DNA of 64,000 nt from Haloterrigena alkaliphila. GTDB lineage: Archaea > Halobacteriota > Halobacteria > Halobacteriales > Natrialbaceae. Every line of letters starts with the position of its first letter. Within the stretch, counting starts at the first letter, position 1. The notes beneath the pieces are model-generated. The model made no database searches. It was not told the origin of the DNA and worked only from the letters and a program-made list of their open reading frames with translations. Of the stretch, positions 28,723 through 37,611 are shown in pieces. The DNA lies in NCBI RefSeq assembly GCF_017352155.2, contig NZ_CP071462.1:2542001-2606000 (forward strand), read 5' to 3'. Both the position numbers and the translations under genes were made by a program.

Positions 28723-29355
28723 ATGTATGACCTCGCAGACGCCCTCCCGGACGCCGAAATCGATCCCGGGACGAACCTGCTCATCGCGGGCCCGCCGCTG
28801 ACCGGCAAGCGCGAGCTCGCCTTCGACATTCTCGCGAACGGCGCCAATCGGGGCGACGGTTCGATCGTCGTCACGACCAAGGACAGCGCCGACAAGATCC
28901 TCGAGACCTTCACCGAGACGGTCGATGCGGGCACCGAGCCGGACGTCGGCGTCGTCGACTGCGTGACGAAACAGCGCGGGATCGGCACCGTCGACGCCGA
29001 CCCGCGGATCAAGTACGCGTCCTCGCCGGTCGACATGACCGGCATCGGGATCAAGCTCTCCGAGTTCCTCCAGGAGTTCTACGAGGGCCGCGGACTGACC
29101 GAGAACCGCGTCCTGCTTCACTCGGTCTCGACGCTGCTCATGTACTCCGATCTGCAGACCGTGTTCCGGTTCCTCCACGTCTTCACCGGCCGCATCCAGA
29201 GCGCCGACGCCATGGGCCTGTACGTCATCGACTCGACGGCCCACGACGACCAGACCATGAACACGCTCAAACAGTTGTTCGACGCCGTCATCGAACTCGA
29301 GGAAGCGGACGACGGCGAGGAGCCCGAGATTCGGACCGCCGGCCTCTCGCGATAA
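28723..29355 (+). CDS. RecA/KaiC-like P-loop ATPase family protein
   Basis: 210 aa with LLIAGPPLTGKRELAFDIL, a Walker A variant (GPPLTGKR at 23-30), then SIVVTTKDSADKILE and the hydrophobic strand NRVLLHSVSTLLMYSD before VIDSTAHDDQTMNTLKQL, the usual RecA-fold order of haloarchaeal Rad55/HTR-like proteins. The C-terminus ends in an acidic tail. No HTH is attached. The family is common in haloarchaea; the role is probably regulatory, but no specific function is established here. Confidence 0.78.
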   Translation: MYDLADALPDAEIDPGTNLLIAGPPLTGKRELAFDILANGANRGDGSIVVTTKDSADKILETFTETVDAGTEPDVGVVDCVTKQRGIGTVDADPRIKYASSPVDMTGIGIKLSEFLQEFYEGRGLTENRVLLHSVSTLLMYSDLQTVFRFLHVFTGRIQSADAMGLYVIDSTAHDDQTMNTLKQLFDAVIELEEADDGEEPEIRTAGLSR

Positions 29356-29447
29356 TCGATATCGACCGCTGGCACTCGTTTTCGCTGCGACTACTGTGTG
29401 ATAGTGCCGGAATCCCGTCACTCACAGCCCATGGAGTCGAGAACACT

Positions 29448-29607
29448 ACGAAAGCCCCTGCTGGCTCCGGTCGAGGGGCTCGCTGCGCGCGCTCACTCCT
29501 TCACGTGCTTGTGTCGCCCGTCTTCCCGGAGCCAGCAGCTCCTTTCATTCCCACCCGTAGCGGCTGACCAGTCGGACCTCCGCGAGTGGGAATGAAGGGG
29601 CTTTCGT
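29448..29607. repeat. 160-bp three-stem palindromic element
   Basis: An outer 12-bp stem ACGAAAGCCCCT (29448-29459) / AGGGGCTTTCGT (29596-29607) encloses two hairpins. Hairpin 1 is CTGCTGGCTCCGG (29458-29470) / CCGGAGCCAGCAG (29526-29538), 13 bp perfect. Hairpin 2 is TTCATTCCCAC (29544-29554) / GTGGGAATGAA (29586-29596), 11 bp perfect, with a structured loop. No ORF inside. It looks like a miniature palindromic mobile element, possibly the solo end of an IS200/IS605 (TnpB) element, whose haloarchaeal right ends are structured in this way from memory. It occupies the 360-bp gap before the CoA-binding gene. Confidence 0.6.
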
Positions 29608-29715
29608 GCTGTTTGTAGTCTCCTCAGCCACCGCTGTCTCCCGACTCGAGTCACTTCGTTCCCGAGATAAGAGACCCCGAAACGTTTCAGCGCCGAGCGC
29701 GTACCCTCGAGTACC

Positions 29716-30126
29716 ATGCCGGTCGACACCACCGAAGCGATCGAGGACGTCCTCGAGTACGAGACCATCGCCGTCGTCGGCTGCTCAAGCACGCCCGGCA
29801 AGGCGGCCCACGACGTGCCGAAGTATCTGCTGGATCACGGCTACGACGTGATTCCGGTCAACCCCTACGCCGACGAGATCTTCGGCCGGGAGGTCTACGA
29901 CTCGCTGGACGACGTCGAGGAGTCGATCGACGTCGTCTGTATCTTCCGCCCGAGCGAGGAGGTCGGCGAGATCGTCGACGCGGCCCTCGAGCGCGACGAC
30001 GTCGCGGTCATCTGGACCCAGCAGGGGATCCGCGACGACGACGCCGCGGCCCGCGCCGAGTCGGACGGCCGGACCGTCGTCCAGGATCGGTGTATGAAGG
30101 TCGAACACCGTCGCATCGCGCCCTGA
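29716..30126 (+). CDS. CoA-binding-domain protein
   Basis: 136 aa, single Rossmann-type CoA-binding domain: TIAVVGCSSTPGKAAHDVPK (about 17-36) is the nucleotide-binding glycine loop, followed by GYDVIPVNPYADEIFGREVY, DVVCIFRPSEEVGEIVDAAL and VAVIWTQQGIRDDDA, and a terminal CMKVEHRRI where the family's Cys and His occur. Similar to stand-alone YccU-type proteins; physiological role unclear. The length is normal for the family and the frame is complete. Confidence 0.88.
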   Translation: MPVDTTEAIEDVLEYETIAVVGCSSTPGKAAHDVPKYLLDHGYDVIPVNPYADEIFGREVYDSLDDVEESIDVVCIFRPSEEVGEIVDAALERDDVAVIWTQQGIRDDDAAARAESDGRTVVQDRCMKVEHRRIAP

Positions 30127-30175
30127 CGACGCTTCGATTCGGCTTGCTGAACAGCTCGGCTTGCTGCTCAGGCGC

Positions 30176-31312
30176 TCAGACGCGTCGTTCGAGCGTCCCG
30201 AGCGCGTCCGCGAGCGACGTAGCCACGCGCTCGTCGATGATCGCCGCGGCGTGGGCGACCATGATCAGCGCGTCCGCGAGCGGGTCGCCGGGGAGGTCGG
30301 CGACGGCATCGATCGCGGCGTCGAAATCCACCGTCGCGGCCGCCGGATCGATCGGCGCGTCGGCGACGACCGCGGCGATCGCCGCTCGGCGCTGTTCCGC
30401 CGGGCCGGTCACCTGCGCGCGGAGCGCCCGCTGACGGTTCTCGGGGACGGTTCGCGCGACCGGCACCGAACAGACCGTCTCGCAGTACCACGACAGTGCC
30501 CCGTGGACGGCCGCGAGCAGTTCCGCGTCCGTCCCATCCAGTGTCTCCGAAAACTCGAGCGCCGCGGCCTCGAGCGCGGCGTATCGCTCGGCCAGCAGCG
30601 CCTCGAGTCGCGCCGGAGCGTCGGACGCGAGGAAGGCCTCGACGGCGGCCGCCGTCGAGTCGAACGCCGCGAGGTCGCCGTCGTAGAGCGCCCGCGGGAC
30701 GGTCGCGACGCCGTTGGCGACGTCGGCCGGTAGGTCCTCGACGTCGTCGAGGACGGCGAGGACGACCATCCCCTCCGTCGCCAGCCGGTGGAGCGCCTCG
30801 AGTTGCGCGTCCGAGTAGCCGCCGCCGGCGTCGACCAGTGCGGTCGCGAGGTCGCCCCAGACGGCGCCGCGCGCGTCGACCCGGGCGAGAGCGTCCTCGA
30901 GCGTCGCTGACTTCGGGTCGACGCGCTCCTCTCCGAGTTGGCCCGCGCCGATCCGGCGGACCGTCTCGAGAACCGGTCCCAGATCCACGTCGGCCGGCAG
31001 TGCGGCAGCGGTCTCGACGACGTCGGTGAAGACGAGGTCGCCGAGCGTGACGTGTTCGTTCAGGCGTCGCTTCCGGTCGTCCCAGCCCGCCGACTCGTCG
31101 ATCGCGTCGTCGTGGAGGTTGCTCGTCACGAAGAGGTTCGTCGGGATCGAAGCCAGCACTTCCGCGAGGTCGGCGTCGCCGGTCTCGAGGTCGACGAGCG
31201 CGTGGACGAACGTCCCGAGGAGGCCGCCCTGGTCGGCGTAGGTCTCGCACGTTTCCCGGACGGCGGGCGAGGGGTCCGCCTGACCGAGCGGGGTGTCCAG
31301 CGGCCGGCTCAT
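30176..31312 (-). CDS. isoprenoid (polyprenyl) diphosphate synthase-like protein
   Basis: 378 aa from ATG 31312 (MSRPLDTPL), better than 31330, which adds six atypical residues. All-alpha class I isoprenoid synthase: HDDAID near residue 68 supplies the first DDxxD motif (after SIPTNLFVTSNL), and VLDDVED the second. Such enzymes condense IPP with allylic diphosphates, feeding lipid and quinone tails. Long Ala/Glu-rich helices follow. It is a diverged member, so activity is uncertain. Convergent with the CoA-binding gene and divergent from the amidohydrolase. Confidence 0.8.
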   Translation of the reverse strand: MSRPLDTPLGQADPSPAVRETCETYADQGGLLGTFVHALVDLETGDADLAEVLASIPTNLFVTSNLHDDAIDESAGWDDRKRRLNEHVTLGDLVFTDVVETAAALPADVDLGPVLETVRRIGAGQLGEERVDPKSATLEDALARVDARGAVWGDLATALVDAGGGYSDAQLEALHRLATEGMVVLAVLDDVEDLPADVANGVATVPRALYDGDLAAFDSTAAAVEAFLASDAPARLEALLAERYAALEAAALEFSETLDGTDAELLAAVHGALSWYCETVCSVPVARTVPENRQRALRAQVTGPAEQRRAAIAAVVADAPIDPAAATVDFDAAIDAVADLPGDPLADALIMVAHAAAIIDERVATSLADALGTLERRV

Positions 31313-31455
31313 ACGATCACCTGCTAGCACCGCCTAATCAGTGTACTGGTCGCCGCTGTGCGCGCGGACGGTCCCGGAGTGGGGCCGGGGCTGTCAGTAT
31401 CAGTGTCGTCGACCACAATTCCTATGTACGACCTCGGTGGCAACCCGAGTGCGCT

Positions 31456-32529
31456 ATGGTATCACTGGACGAGGTCTTCGTCGCCGACGCAGTCACGCAC
31501 GCCTACAACCAGACCGAGTCGAACTACCGCGTTCCGCGCTACGCCGAGCAGATCGCCGAGATCGGGGTCGGCCTCGAGTCGAAGATGCCCGAGGGCTACG
31601 CGCGGACCCCGGAGTCGTTTCTGGGCGATTGGCCGGTCGAAAACACCGAGAACGCGCTGTTCCGCGAGAGTCAGACCGACTTCGCCGTCTTCCACCCGCA
31701 GTCGATCAGGGTGTTCCACGATGGGCTCACCGCCGAGGAGAAGGCCAGGCAGTTCGTCGAGCGCAACCCCACGCGGGGTGCGGCGCTGGCGAGCATCGAC
31801 GCGATCGGACTGGACGATCCGCAGGCGGAACTGACGCGACAGGTCGAGGAGTTCGACCCGCACGGCGTCAAGGTCTACCCCTCCTACTGGGAGGAAGACG
31901 GGAATCACCACGGGTTCCGGATGGACGACCCGGAGGTCGCGTTCCCGCTCTGGGAGCACGCCGCGGACCTCGGCCTCGACGTCGTCGCCGTGCACAAGGC
32001 GTTCCCGTTCGGGGCCGTGCCGATGGACTCCTACGAGGTCGGCGACGTCGAGGAGGCCGCGGCCAGCTTCCCGGATCTCACCTTCGAGATCGTCCACGGC
32101 GGGCTGACGTTCGCCGAGGAGACCGGCTGGCAGATCGCCCGCCACCCGAACGTCTACGTCAACCTCGAGCTCACGCTGACCGAACTCGTCACCACCCCCG
32201 ACTCGTTCGTCGACACCCTCCAGGACCTCCTGTTCGCCGGCGGCGAGCGGGCCCTCGAGAAGATCCTCTGGGGCACCGGCGCGCCGCACTTCCACCCGCA
32301 ACTGCTGCTCGAGCGCTTCTGGGAGTACGACTTCCCGGAGATGGAGAGCTTCTCGGGGAGCTTCGAGATCACGCAGGAAGACAAGCGCAAGATCCTCGGC
32401 GAGAACTGGGCCGAGGCCCACGGCTTCGACATCGACGACCTCGAGTCGGCGATGGAGGGCGACCAGTACAGCGACGCCGAACTGGTCGAGGAGCCGTGGG
32501 CGACGACGGAGTTCGAGGTGGCCGAATGA
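31456..32529 (+). CDS. amidohydrolase-2 family (metal-dependent hydrolase)
   Basis: 357 aa TIM-barrel hydrolase. DAVTHAYNQT near the N-terminus replaces the canonical HxH; GVKVYPSYWEEDGNH, VVAVHKAFPFG, FEIVHGGLTFAEETGW and WGTGAPHFHPQL are barrel-strand motifs with His and Asp candidates for a metal site. The family includes decarboxylases and lactonases; the substrate cannot be told. The stop overlaps the next start by ATGA, so it is translated together with a MIP18-type Fe-S protein, which suggests a joint role in metal-cofactor metabolism or in one pathway. Confidence 0.83.
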   Translation: MVSLDEVFVADAVTHAYNQTESNYRVPRYAEQIAEIGVGLESKMPEGYARTPESFLGDWPVENTENALFRESQTDFAVFHPQSIRVFHDGLTAEEKARQFVERNPTRGAALASIDAIGLDDPQAELTRQVEEFDPHGVKVYPSYWEEDGNHHGFRMDDPEVAFPLWEHAADLGLDVVAVHKAFPFGAVPMDSYEVGDVEEAAASFPDLTFEIVHGGLTFAEETGWQIARHPNVYVNLELTLTELVTTPDSFVDTLQDLLFAGGERALEKILWGTGAPHFHPQLLLERFWEYDFPEMESFSGSFEITQEDKRKILGENWAEAHGFDIDDLESAMEGDQYSDAELVEEPWATTEFEVAE

Positions 32530-32927
32530 GTTCCGCCGGGACGGACGAGACGGTCGGGGCCGACCGCGTTCGCGAGCGCCTCCGCGAGATCGTCGACCCC
32601 TGCAGCGCCGCGACCGGCTCGAACCTCGACATCGTCGAGATGGGGCTGGTGAAGTCGATCGACGTCGACGGCGACCGCGTTCGCGTGGAGATGCGGCTCA
32701 CGACGCCGATGTGCCACATGGTGCCGTACTTCAACAAGGAGGTCGAAGAGCGGCTTCGTGATCTGCCCGGGATCGAGTCCGTCGAGTTCGAGACCGACGG
32801 CGGCTTCGAGTGGTCCGAGGAGCTGATGACCGACGAGGCCCAGCGGCGCCGGCAGGCGGTGCTGGACGAGCACGAGTCGCGGTACCGGCGGGAGTGCGAC
32901 GGGGCAGAGTCAGCTTCAGACGCGTAA
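32526..32927 (+). CDS. MIP18/DUF59 iron-sulfur cluster assembly factor
   Basis: 133 aa, ATG overlapping the upstream stop. Typical MIP18 core: LREIVDPCSAATGSNLDIVEMGLVKSID, VRVEMRLTTPMCHMVPYFNKEVEERLRDLPGIESVEFE. The conserved Cys in TPMC is the proposed cluster-binding residue. The family carries Fe-S clusters to target proteins. The C-terminal 35 residues are charged and variable. Confidence 0.88.
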   Translation: MSSAGTDETVGADRVRERLREIVDPCSAATGSNLDIVEMGLVKSIDVDGDRVRVEMRLTTPMCHMVPYFNKEVEERLRDLPGIESVEFETDGGFEWSEELMTDEAQRRRQAVLDEHESRYRRECDGAESASDA

Positions 32928-33145
32928 GACCACCCCACTCCGCTTCCCCTCGTTGTCCGCTACCACAGTGTGCGCACTAGGAGGTCGCTCTGCGCAGGTA
33001 GCGTCCGATGATCAGTCGGAATACCCCACACGTGGGAAGACGATCAGTAGAACGTGGCACGACCCTTCTGGCAGAGTGACTCGATCAGTATACTTCCTCT
33101 ATCGTTGGAACAACCTGTATTCAAGGGGGAAATTGGTGGTAACAA

Positions 33146-33153
33146 AATTAAAG
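33146..33153 (+). promoter_or_regulatory. TATA box of the Fic-like gene
   Basis: aattaaag lies about 29 bases before the ATG at 33179, inside an AT-rich patch that contrasts with the flanking GC-rich DNA. This spacing is that of haloarchaeal leaderless promoters and supports the chosen start. The rest of the 32928-33145 gap shows no gene. Confidence 0.55.
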
Positions 33154-33178
33154 ATACTCGATCGACGCGTTTGGTCAA

Positions 33179-34066
33179 ATGTCACCGACAGCTGGCGACC
33201 ATTCTTATCGTGATTTCATCGACGTTCAGCAGCCGATGTATCGTTCTGACACTGAACTCTTGGACGAATTAACAGAAGGGGATCGGAACACACCATACGA
33301 ATTAGCGAATGGCCGGTATCGAGAGAACGTTATCCGGTTACAATTGAAAGATCTACGGAGACTCGGGTTAGCCCGTCGAGCAGGTCACGAATTCTATGAA
33401 ATCACGGAATATGGTGAGGATGTCCTTCGAGATGCCGAACCGCTTCCCTTGTCTAACGGATTATTCGATGTCGAAGCAATCGTGCCGGAGAAGTACCCCT
33501 CCGATGAGTGGAGGATCCAGGATTTCAGTGAGATCGATGGTCCCACGATAAAACGGATAAATTACGACATCATCGAGGATTCGACCGAAGTCTATGGCTG
33601 GGTTCGAGACTCGCCGGAACGAACACGAACGCGGATACGGGGTGTTGCCGATACAGATATCCATCGTCTCATCAGAGAATTCCCGACTCACGATCCGCTT
33701 CCCGCTCAATGCGCTCACTGGGTACGTGCCTTCACAGGCCTTCACTTCTTTCCGGATGCTAACCATCGAACTGCGACGAATACGCTCGAATATATCGTCG
33801 AACAAAACGGCGGGCCAGCGACCGATCTCATTCGACCGGAGATCCGACGAGTGGTACTCCTTTCGAAATATACGCGCACGTTAAAAACGGACAATCGGTT
33901 CAATACACTATGGGAACGCGATGAACACTTCTATCTCTGGTATCGATATTTCACGAGAGCACTGACGGATCAATTAGAACGGCGTCGTCCCGACGACCCA
34001 CCGACGGAACTGTTAGACAGTTGCTTACAGGACATACGAGGGCGGTTAGCAGAATTCGGCGAATAA
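33179..34066 (+). CDS. winged-helix plus Fic/Doc-like protein
   Basis: 295 aa. The N-terminal 85 residues are a winged helix (NTPYELANGRYRENVIRLQL, LRRLGLARRAGHEFYEITEYG). The Fic core is LHFFPDANHRTATNTL with H189, F190, D193, N195 and R197, matching HxFx(D/E)xN(G/K)R except that the Gly before Arg is His (N-H-R). Fic enzymes usually AMPylate or phosphorylate proteins; the change could alter nucleotide binding. Lower GC than its neighbours marks it as an acquired accessory gene. A Doc-type toxin or a regulator is possible. No paired antitoxin was identified, apart from the convergent 42-aa frame downstream. Confidence 0.75.
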   Translation: MSPTAGDHSYRDFIDVQQPMYRSDTELLDELTEGDRNTPYELANGRYRENVIRLQLKDLRRLGLARRAGHEFYEITEYGEDVLRDAEPLPLSNGLFDVEAIVPEKYPSDEWRIQDFSEIDGPTIKRINYDIIEDSTEVYGWVRDSPERTRTRIRGVADTDIHRLIREFPTHDPLPAQCAHWVRAFTGLHFFPDANHRTATNTLEYIVEQNGGPATDLIRPEIRRVVLLSKYTRTLKTDNRFNTLWERDEHFYLWYRYFTRALTDQLERRRPDDPPTELLDSCLQDIRGRLAEFGE

Positions 34067-34084
34067 GTACGAGAGACGAAAAAA

Positions 34085-34213
34085 CTATCGATCGATCCAC
34101 TCAGAGCCGTCTTCATCCGTGGAACGGCCACTGCCAACACGCCCCATCTCACGATAGATTTCAGCGTTGCGCTGGCGGAGTTCGCGCATTCTGTCGACAG
34201 CCGCTTCGTTCAT
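34085..34213 (-). CDS. small basic/acidic ORF convergent with the Fic-like gene
   Basis: 42 aa: MNEAAVDRMRELRQRNAEIYREMG, then a Gly/Ser turn and an acidic end (STDEDGSEWIDR). A single amphipathic helix is predicted. It begins with ATG and ends 18 bases beyond the Fic-like stop, so the transcripts converge. Codon choice looks haloarchaeal, but it is too short for certainty. It may be an antitoxin or a small regulatory peptide. Confidence 0.4.
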   Translation of the reverse strand: MNEAAVDRMRELRQRNAEIYREMGRVGSGRSTDEDGSEWIDR

Positions 34214-34297
34214 TGCGTTTCACGGTACGCCAGCAAAGGTACAAAATTGTATTGGTTGTGCCGATAGTTCGGGCTCGAATTCCAGTATGCGACCGGC

Positions 34298-35278
34298 TTA
34301 CCCCTCCCACTCCTCGAACGAGCGGTAGATCCCCTTCGAGAGGTAGCGCTCGCTCGAGTCCGGGAACACCGTCACCACGCTATCGTAGGGAACCTCGAGG
34401 TCACCCGCCGAAATCTCTCGCGCCACCCGCTTCGTCGCGACGCTGGCGGCGCCGGCGCTCGAGGCGACCAGGTGCCCCTCCTCGCGAGCCAATCGTTTGA
34501 GTTCCTCGTGGGCGTCCCGGTCGGAAATCGCGTGGACGGCGTCGACGAGGTCGGGATCGAACAGTTCGTTAGTCGCCAGATCGTGGGTGCCGATTCCCTC
34601 GGTCTTGTACTCGCCTTCCTCGCGGTCGTCGCCGAGGGCCTCGCCGTAGATCGAGCCCTCGGGTTCGACCGCGACGACGTGGGTCTCGGGGTCGCGCTCG
34701 AGCGCGTAGCGGGCGATCCCCATCAGGGTCCCCGCGGTGCCACAGCCAACGACGACCGCGCCGACCTCGCCGTCGAGCGCCTCGTAGATCTCGGGCGCGG
34801 TGGTCTCGTAGTGGGCCTCGGCGTTGAGCGGATTCGAGAACTGCTGGGGGACGACCGCGTCGTCCAGTTCGGCGGCGAGTTCGTGGGCGCGATCGATCGC
34901 GCCGCCCATGCCCGCGTCCGTGGGCGTGTTGATGATCTCGGCGCCCAGCGCGGCCATCAGCTGTTGTTTCTCCACGCTGAACCGCTCCGGGACGACGAAG
35001 ATCGCCTCGAGTCCCAGCTGTTCGGCCGCGATCGCCAGTCCGATGCCCGTGTTGCCCGCCGTCGGCTCGATGACCGTCCCGCCCGCCGAGACGTCGCCGC
35101 GCTCCAGCATGCGCTCGAGCATGTACCGGCCGATCCGGTCCTTGATGCTGGCCCCGGGATTGAACGTCTCGAGTTTCGCGTAACAGTCGACGTCCGGGGG
35201 CCCGTCCTGCAGGGCGACGAGGGGCGTCCGTCCGATCGTCTCGAGCACCGAGTCGACCGGCTGCTCGTGGCTCGTCAT
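34298..35278 (-). CDS. cysK: cysteine synthase family PLP enzyme
   Basis: 326 aa. ETIGRTPLVALQ, FNPGASIKDR with the PLP lysine at about residue 46, EPTAGNTGIGLAIAA (phosphate/substrate loop) and GCGTAGTLMGIAR (PLP phosphate-binding glycine loop) are all intact, with SSAGAAS near the end. O-acetylserine (or phosphoserine) plus sulfide gives cysteine in this family; CBS-like activity is possible. Length is normal and no CBS domain is attached. Monocistronic, high-GC core gene. Confidence 0.9.
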   Translation of the reverse strand: MTSHEQPVDSVLETIGRTPLVALQDGPPDVDCYAKLETFNPGASIKDRIGRYMLERMLERGDVSAGGTVIEPTAGNTGIGLAIAAEQLGLEAIFVVPERFSVEKQQLMAALGAEIINTPTDAGMGGAIDRAHELAAELDDAVVPQQFSNPLNAEAHYETTAPEIYEALDGEVGAVVVGCGTAGTLMGIARYALERDPETHVVAVEPEGSIYGEALGDDREEGEYKTEGIGTHDLATNELFDPDLVDAVHAISDRDAHEELKRLAREEGHLVASSAGAASVATKRVAREISAGDLEVPYDSVVTVFPDSSERYLSKGIYRSFEEWEG

Positions 35279-35349
35279 CGTGCTGGCAAAAGTTGCCCCT
35301 GCTGTTAGGTGTTACTCATCGCACGAGGGCCGACCCGGCACGACGCCGA

Positions 35350-35676
35350 TTACTCGGCCGTCGCGTCGCTTGTTTCGGCGTCGGCGGTGGTCTCGTCGTC
35401 GGATTCCGTTCCGTCTTCGGCCTCGAGTTCGGCCTCGTCGATAGCCGCGTCGGCGAGGATCTGTTCGCCGTCGAGGTCGTGTTCTTCGGCGATGGCCAGC
35501 AGGAGCGCGCGCTGTTCGGTCAACTGATGGTCGAGTCGGTTGACCGTGTCGTTGGTCTCGTCCATCTCCTCTTCCAGCCCGATGATCCGCTGCTGGAGCT
35601 TCTGAACCTGCTTGTACATCGCCTCGGCGCGATCCGAGAGTCCCTGAATCTTCTTTGCAGTGCTGCCAAGTCCCAT
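35350..35676 (-). CDS. DUF5798-like haloarchaeal coiled-coil protein
   Basis: 108 aa from ATG 35676. MGLGSTAKKIQGLSDRAEAM is the usual start of the family; the longer reading adds 39 Arg/Pro-rich residues and is rejected. A long coiled coil (KLQQRIIGLEEEMDETNDTV and on) is followed by a very acidic tail (EAELEAEDGTESDDET). Cytoplasmic, probably a structural or partner protein. Function not known. Confidence 0.8.
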   Translation of the reverse strand: MGLGSTAKKIQGLSDRAEAMYKQVQKLQQRIIGLEEEMDETNDTVNRLDHQLTEQRALLLAIAEEHDLDGEQILADAAIDEAELEAEDGTESDDETTADAETSDATAE

Positions 35677-35829
35677 AGCTAGTCGATGTGTCGGGGAACT
35701 AATGGGCCTTTTCCTCCGTCGCACGCTCGTCGCTGGCACCACCGAACACCGATGGCGAGCGCGTCCGGCCGAGGGGCCGCTGAGTGACACCACCCACCTA
35801 TATATTTCTTCGATATAGTGACACGAACG

Positions 35830-37134
35830 ATGAAGTTCACGAGAGATTTGACGTTCGACGGCTCATCGGCGTCCGACGGCTCCGGTCGTCGGGCGCTGCT
35901 TTCCGCCACCGGTGTGGCGCTCGCGTCCGGGCTGGCCGGCTGTCTCGGCGACCTCGAGTCCGACGGCGACGGAGAACCCGAGGAACCCGATTCGAAGTCG
36001 ACCCACGACACGGCGGCGCTTCGGGAGCGACTGGCCGACGCCGATCCGTACCGAATGGACCAGTACGGACCGGCCCACGTCGGGGCGACGGCCGACGAAG
36101 GGCCGACCGACGACGTCGAGGCCGTCTGGACGTTTCGCGAGGGGGAACTCGGGCCGGCCTACAATATCGGATCGCCCGCGGTCGTCGACGGAACCGTCTA
36201 CGTCGCGGAGGGGCGATCCGTCGGCGAGGACGACGTGGAGACGGTCGTCTACGCCCTCGACGGCGCGACGGGAGACGTCGAGTGGGACCGGACCTACTCC
36301 GGGACGAACTCGTTCGGGTCGACCGCCGTCGTCGACGGCACCGTCGTTCTGGGCATCGGCGCGTCGGTCGTCTCCCTCGAGGCCGACTCGGGGACCGAAC
36401 GCTGGCGGCTCGATCGGGACTTCTCCGACGCGATTACGGTCGCCGACGGGACGGTGTACGCGATCAACACGACGTACGCCGACCCGCCGACGCTCGTCGC
36501 GATCGACCTCGAGACGGGACGCGAGCGCTGGAACGCCCCGCTCACCGGCGACGCGCTGTACCGGCCGACGCCGCCGGCGGTCGTCGACGGGACGGTCTAC
36601 CAGGGCGGGGCCGACCTCGTGGCGCTGTCGGCGGCCGACGGCGAACAGCAGTGGTCGCGGGACCTCGGAGAGACGGTCACCGGATCGCCGACGGTCGCCG
36701 ACGGCGCGCTCTACGTCCCCGTCGCCGACGGCAGCGTCGCGGCGTTCGATCCGGACGGCGCGGAGCGATGGCGACAGCCGGTCGAAAGCGGGGGTCAGGG
36801 ATCGAGGAGAGAATCCGTCACGTCGGCGGCGGTCGCCGACGGATCGCTGTACGTCGTGAGTTCGTGGCAACTGACCGCCCTCGACGCCGAGACCGGATCG
36901 GAACGTTGGACGACCGGGATCCGCGGAAACGATCCGCCGGTGGTCGCCGACGGCGTCGTCTACGTGAGCGGACTGAACACGATGGAAGCGTACGATACCG
37001 CGGACGGGACGCGCCTGTGGCGATACGGGTCCGAGGCGGAGAGCGGCAGCGGCGACCCGGTCGCGCCGGTCGTCGGTGGAACCGTCTTCTTCCCGAGCGC
37101 GGGACTCCACGCGCTCCGCGAGGCGGGCGACTGA
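35830..37134 (+). CDS. PQQ-repeat beta-propeller Tat lipoprotein
   Basis: 434 aa from ATG 35830; a GTG four codons upstream is also possible. The start has twin Arg (GRRALLSATG, 20-29) and a lipobox LAGC at 35-38, so it is likely exported by Tat and lipid-anchored at Cys38. The rest is repeats of the PQQ-like propeller unit: VYALDGATGDVEWDR, VVSLEADSGTERWRL, LVAIDLETGRERWN, LVALSAADGEQQWSR, VAAFDPDGAERWRQ, each with DG..Y/V turns. The family includes BamB-like scaffold and binding proteins; a redox cofactor is not established. Extracellular face of the membrane. Confidence 0.88.
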   Translation: MKFTRDLTFDGSSASDGSGRRALLSATGVALASGLAGCLGDLESDGDGEPEEPDSKSTHDTAALRERLADADPYRMDQYGPAHVGATADEGPTDDVEAVWTFREGELGPAYNIGSPAVVDGTVYVAEGRSVGEDDVETVVYALDGATGDVEWDRTYSGTNSFGSTAVVDGTVVLGIGASVVSLEADSGTERWRLDRDFSDAITVADGTVYAINTTYADPPTLVAIDLETGRERWNAPLTGDALYRPTPPAVVDGTVYQGGADLVALSAADGEQQWSRDLGETVTGSPTVADGALYVPVADGSVAAFDPDGAERWRQPVESGGQGSRRESVTSAAVADGSLYVVSSWQLTALDAETGSERWTTGIRGNDPPVVADGVVYVSGLNTMEAYDTADGTRLWRYGSEAESGSGDPVAPVVGGTVFFPSAGLHALREAGD

Positions 37135-37202
37135 CCCCGCGCCGTCCGTCGATCGTGGAGACGAAAGGCCCTTAAGGTCCGGCCGTTTACCAATATACGG
37201 AT

Positions 37203-37500
37203 AGGTCGGGCAGTTAGGCCCTGCTCGTAACCCGCGATATGGCCTTTAGCGGGGACCAAACACCGCGGGCGTCCGGTCAGACCGGCCGGGGCCCCGGGAG
37301 CCAACGCAGAAGCCTCGTCCGTCGGGGACAGCGGTCCACGGTGGCCGTCCGCAGGGACGTCCCATCGTGGTTAGTCGGCGACAGCCCATCAGGCGCGGAA
37401 GCGAGCAGTGGACCGCCGGACACCTGTCGCTCGACGGGTCGCGGGGTGGAGAAGGCAACCGGGATTCCCCCGGCCGGAACGCCGGGCAACCGTGGCTTCC
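37203..37500 (+). ncRNA. ffs: signal recognition particle 7S RNA
   Basis: The 5' part GGCAGTTAGGCCCTGCTCG and AACCCGCGATATGGCCTTTA, the middle CCAACGCAGAAGCCTCGT, the helix 8 region around the GGAA tetraloop at 37397-37400 with its symmetric loop (ATCAGG / AGCAG), and the 3' part GAAGGCAACCGGG match haloarchaeal 7S RNA as I know it. It scaffolds SRP19 and SRP54 for membrane targeting of signal peptides. Ends are estimated to within about 10 bases. No protein gene is read across this span. Confidence 0.9.
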
Positions 37501-37611
37501 ACCATTCATACCGCATTCACACCCGATAGCGACCGGTTTTGCGCTCGCTCGAGTCCACTCCGCAATCTACACGTAGGTGGACTCCCAGACACCGACTGTG
37601 AGACGGAGGCC

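Noticed and set aside
37239-37529. 96-aa ORF across the SRP RNA
   Set aside because: Overlaps conserved 7S RNA helices and has RNA-like composition.
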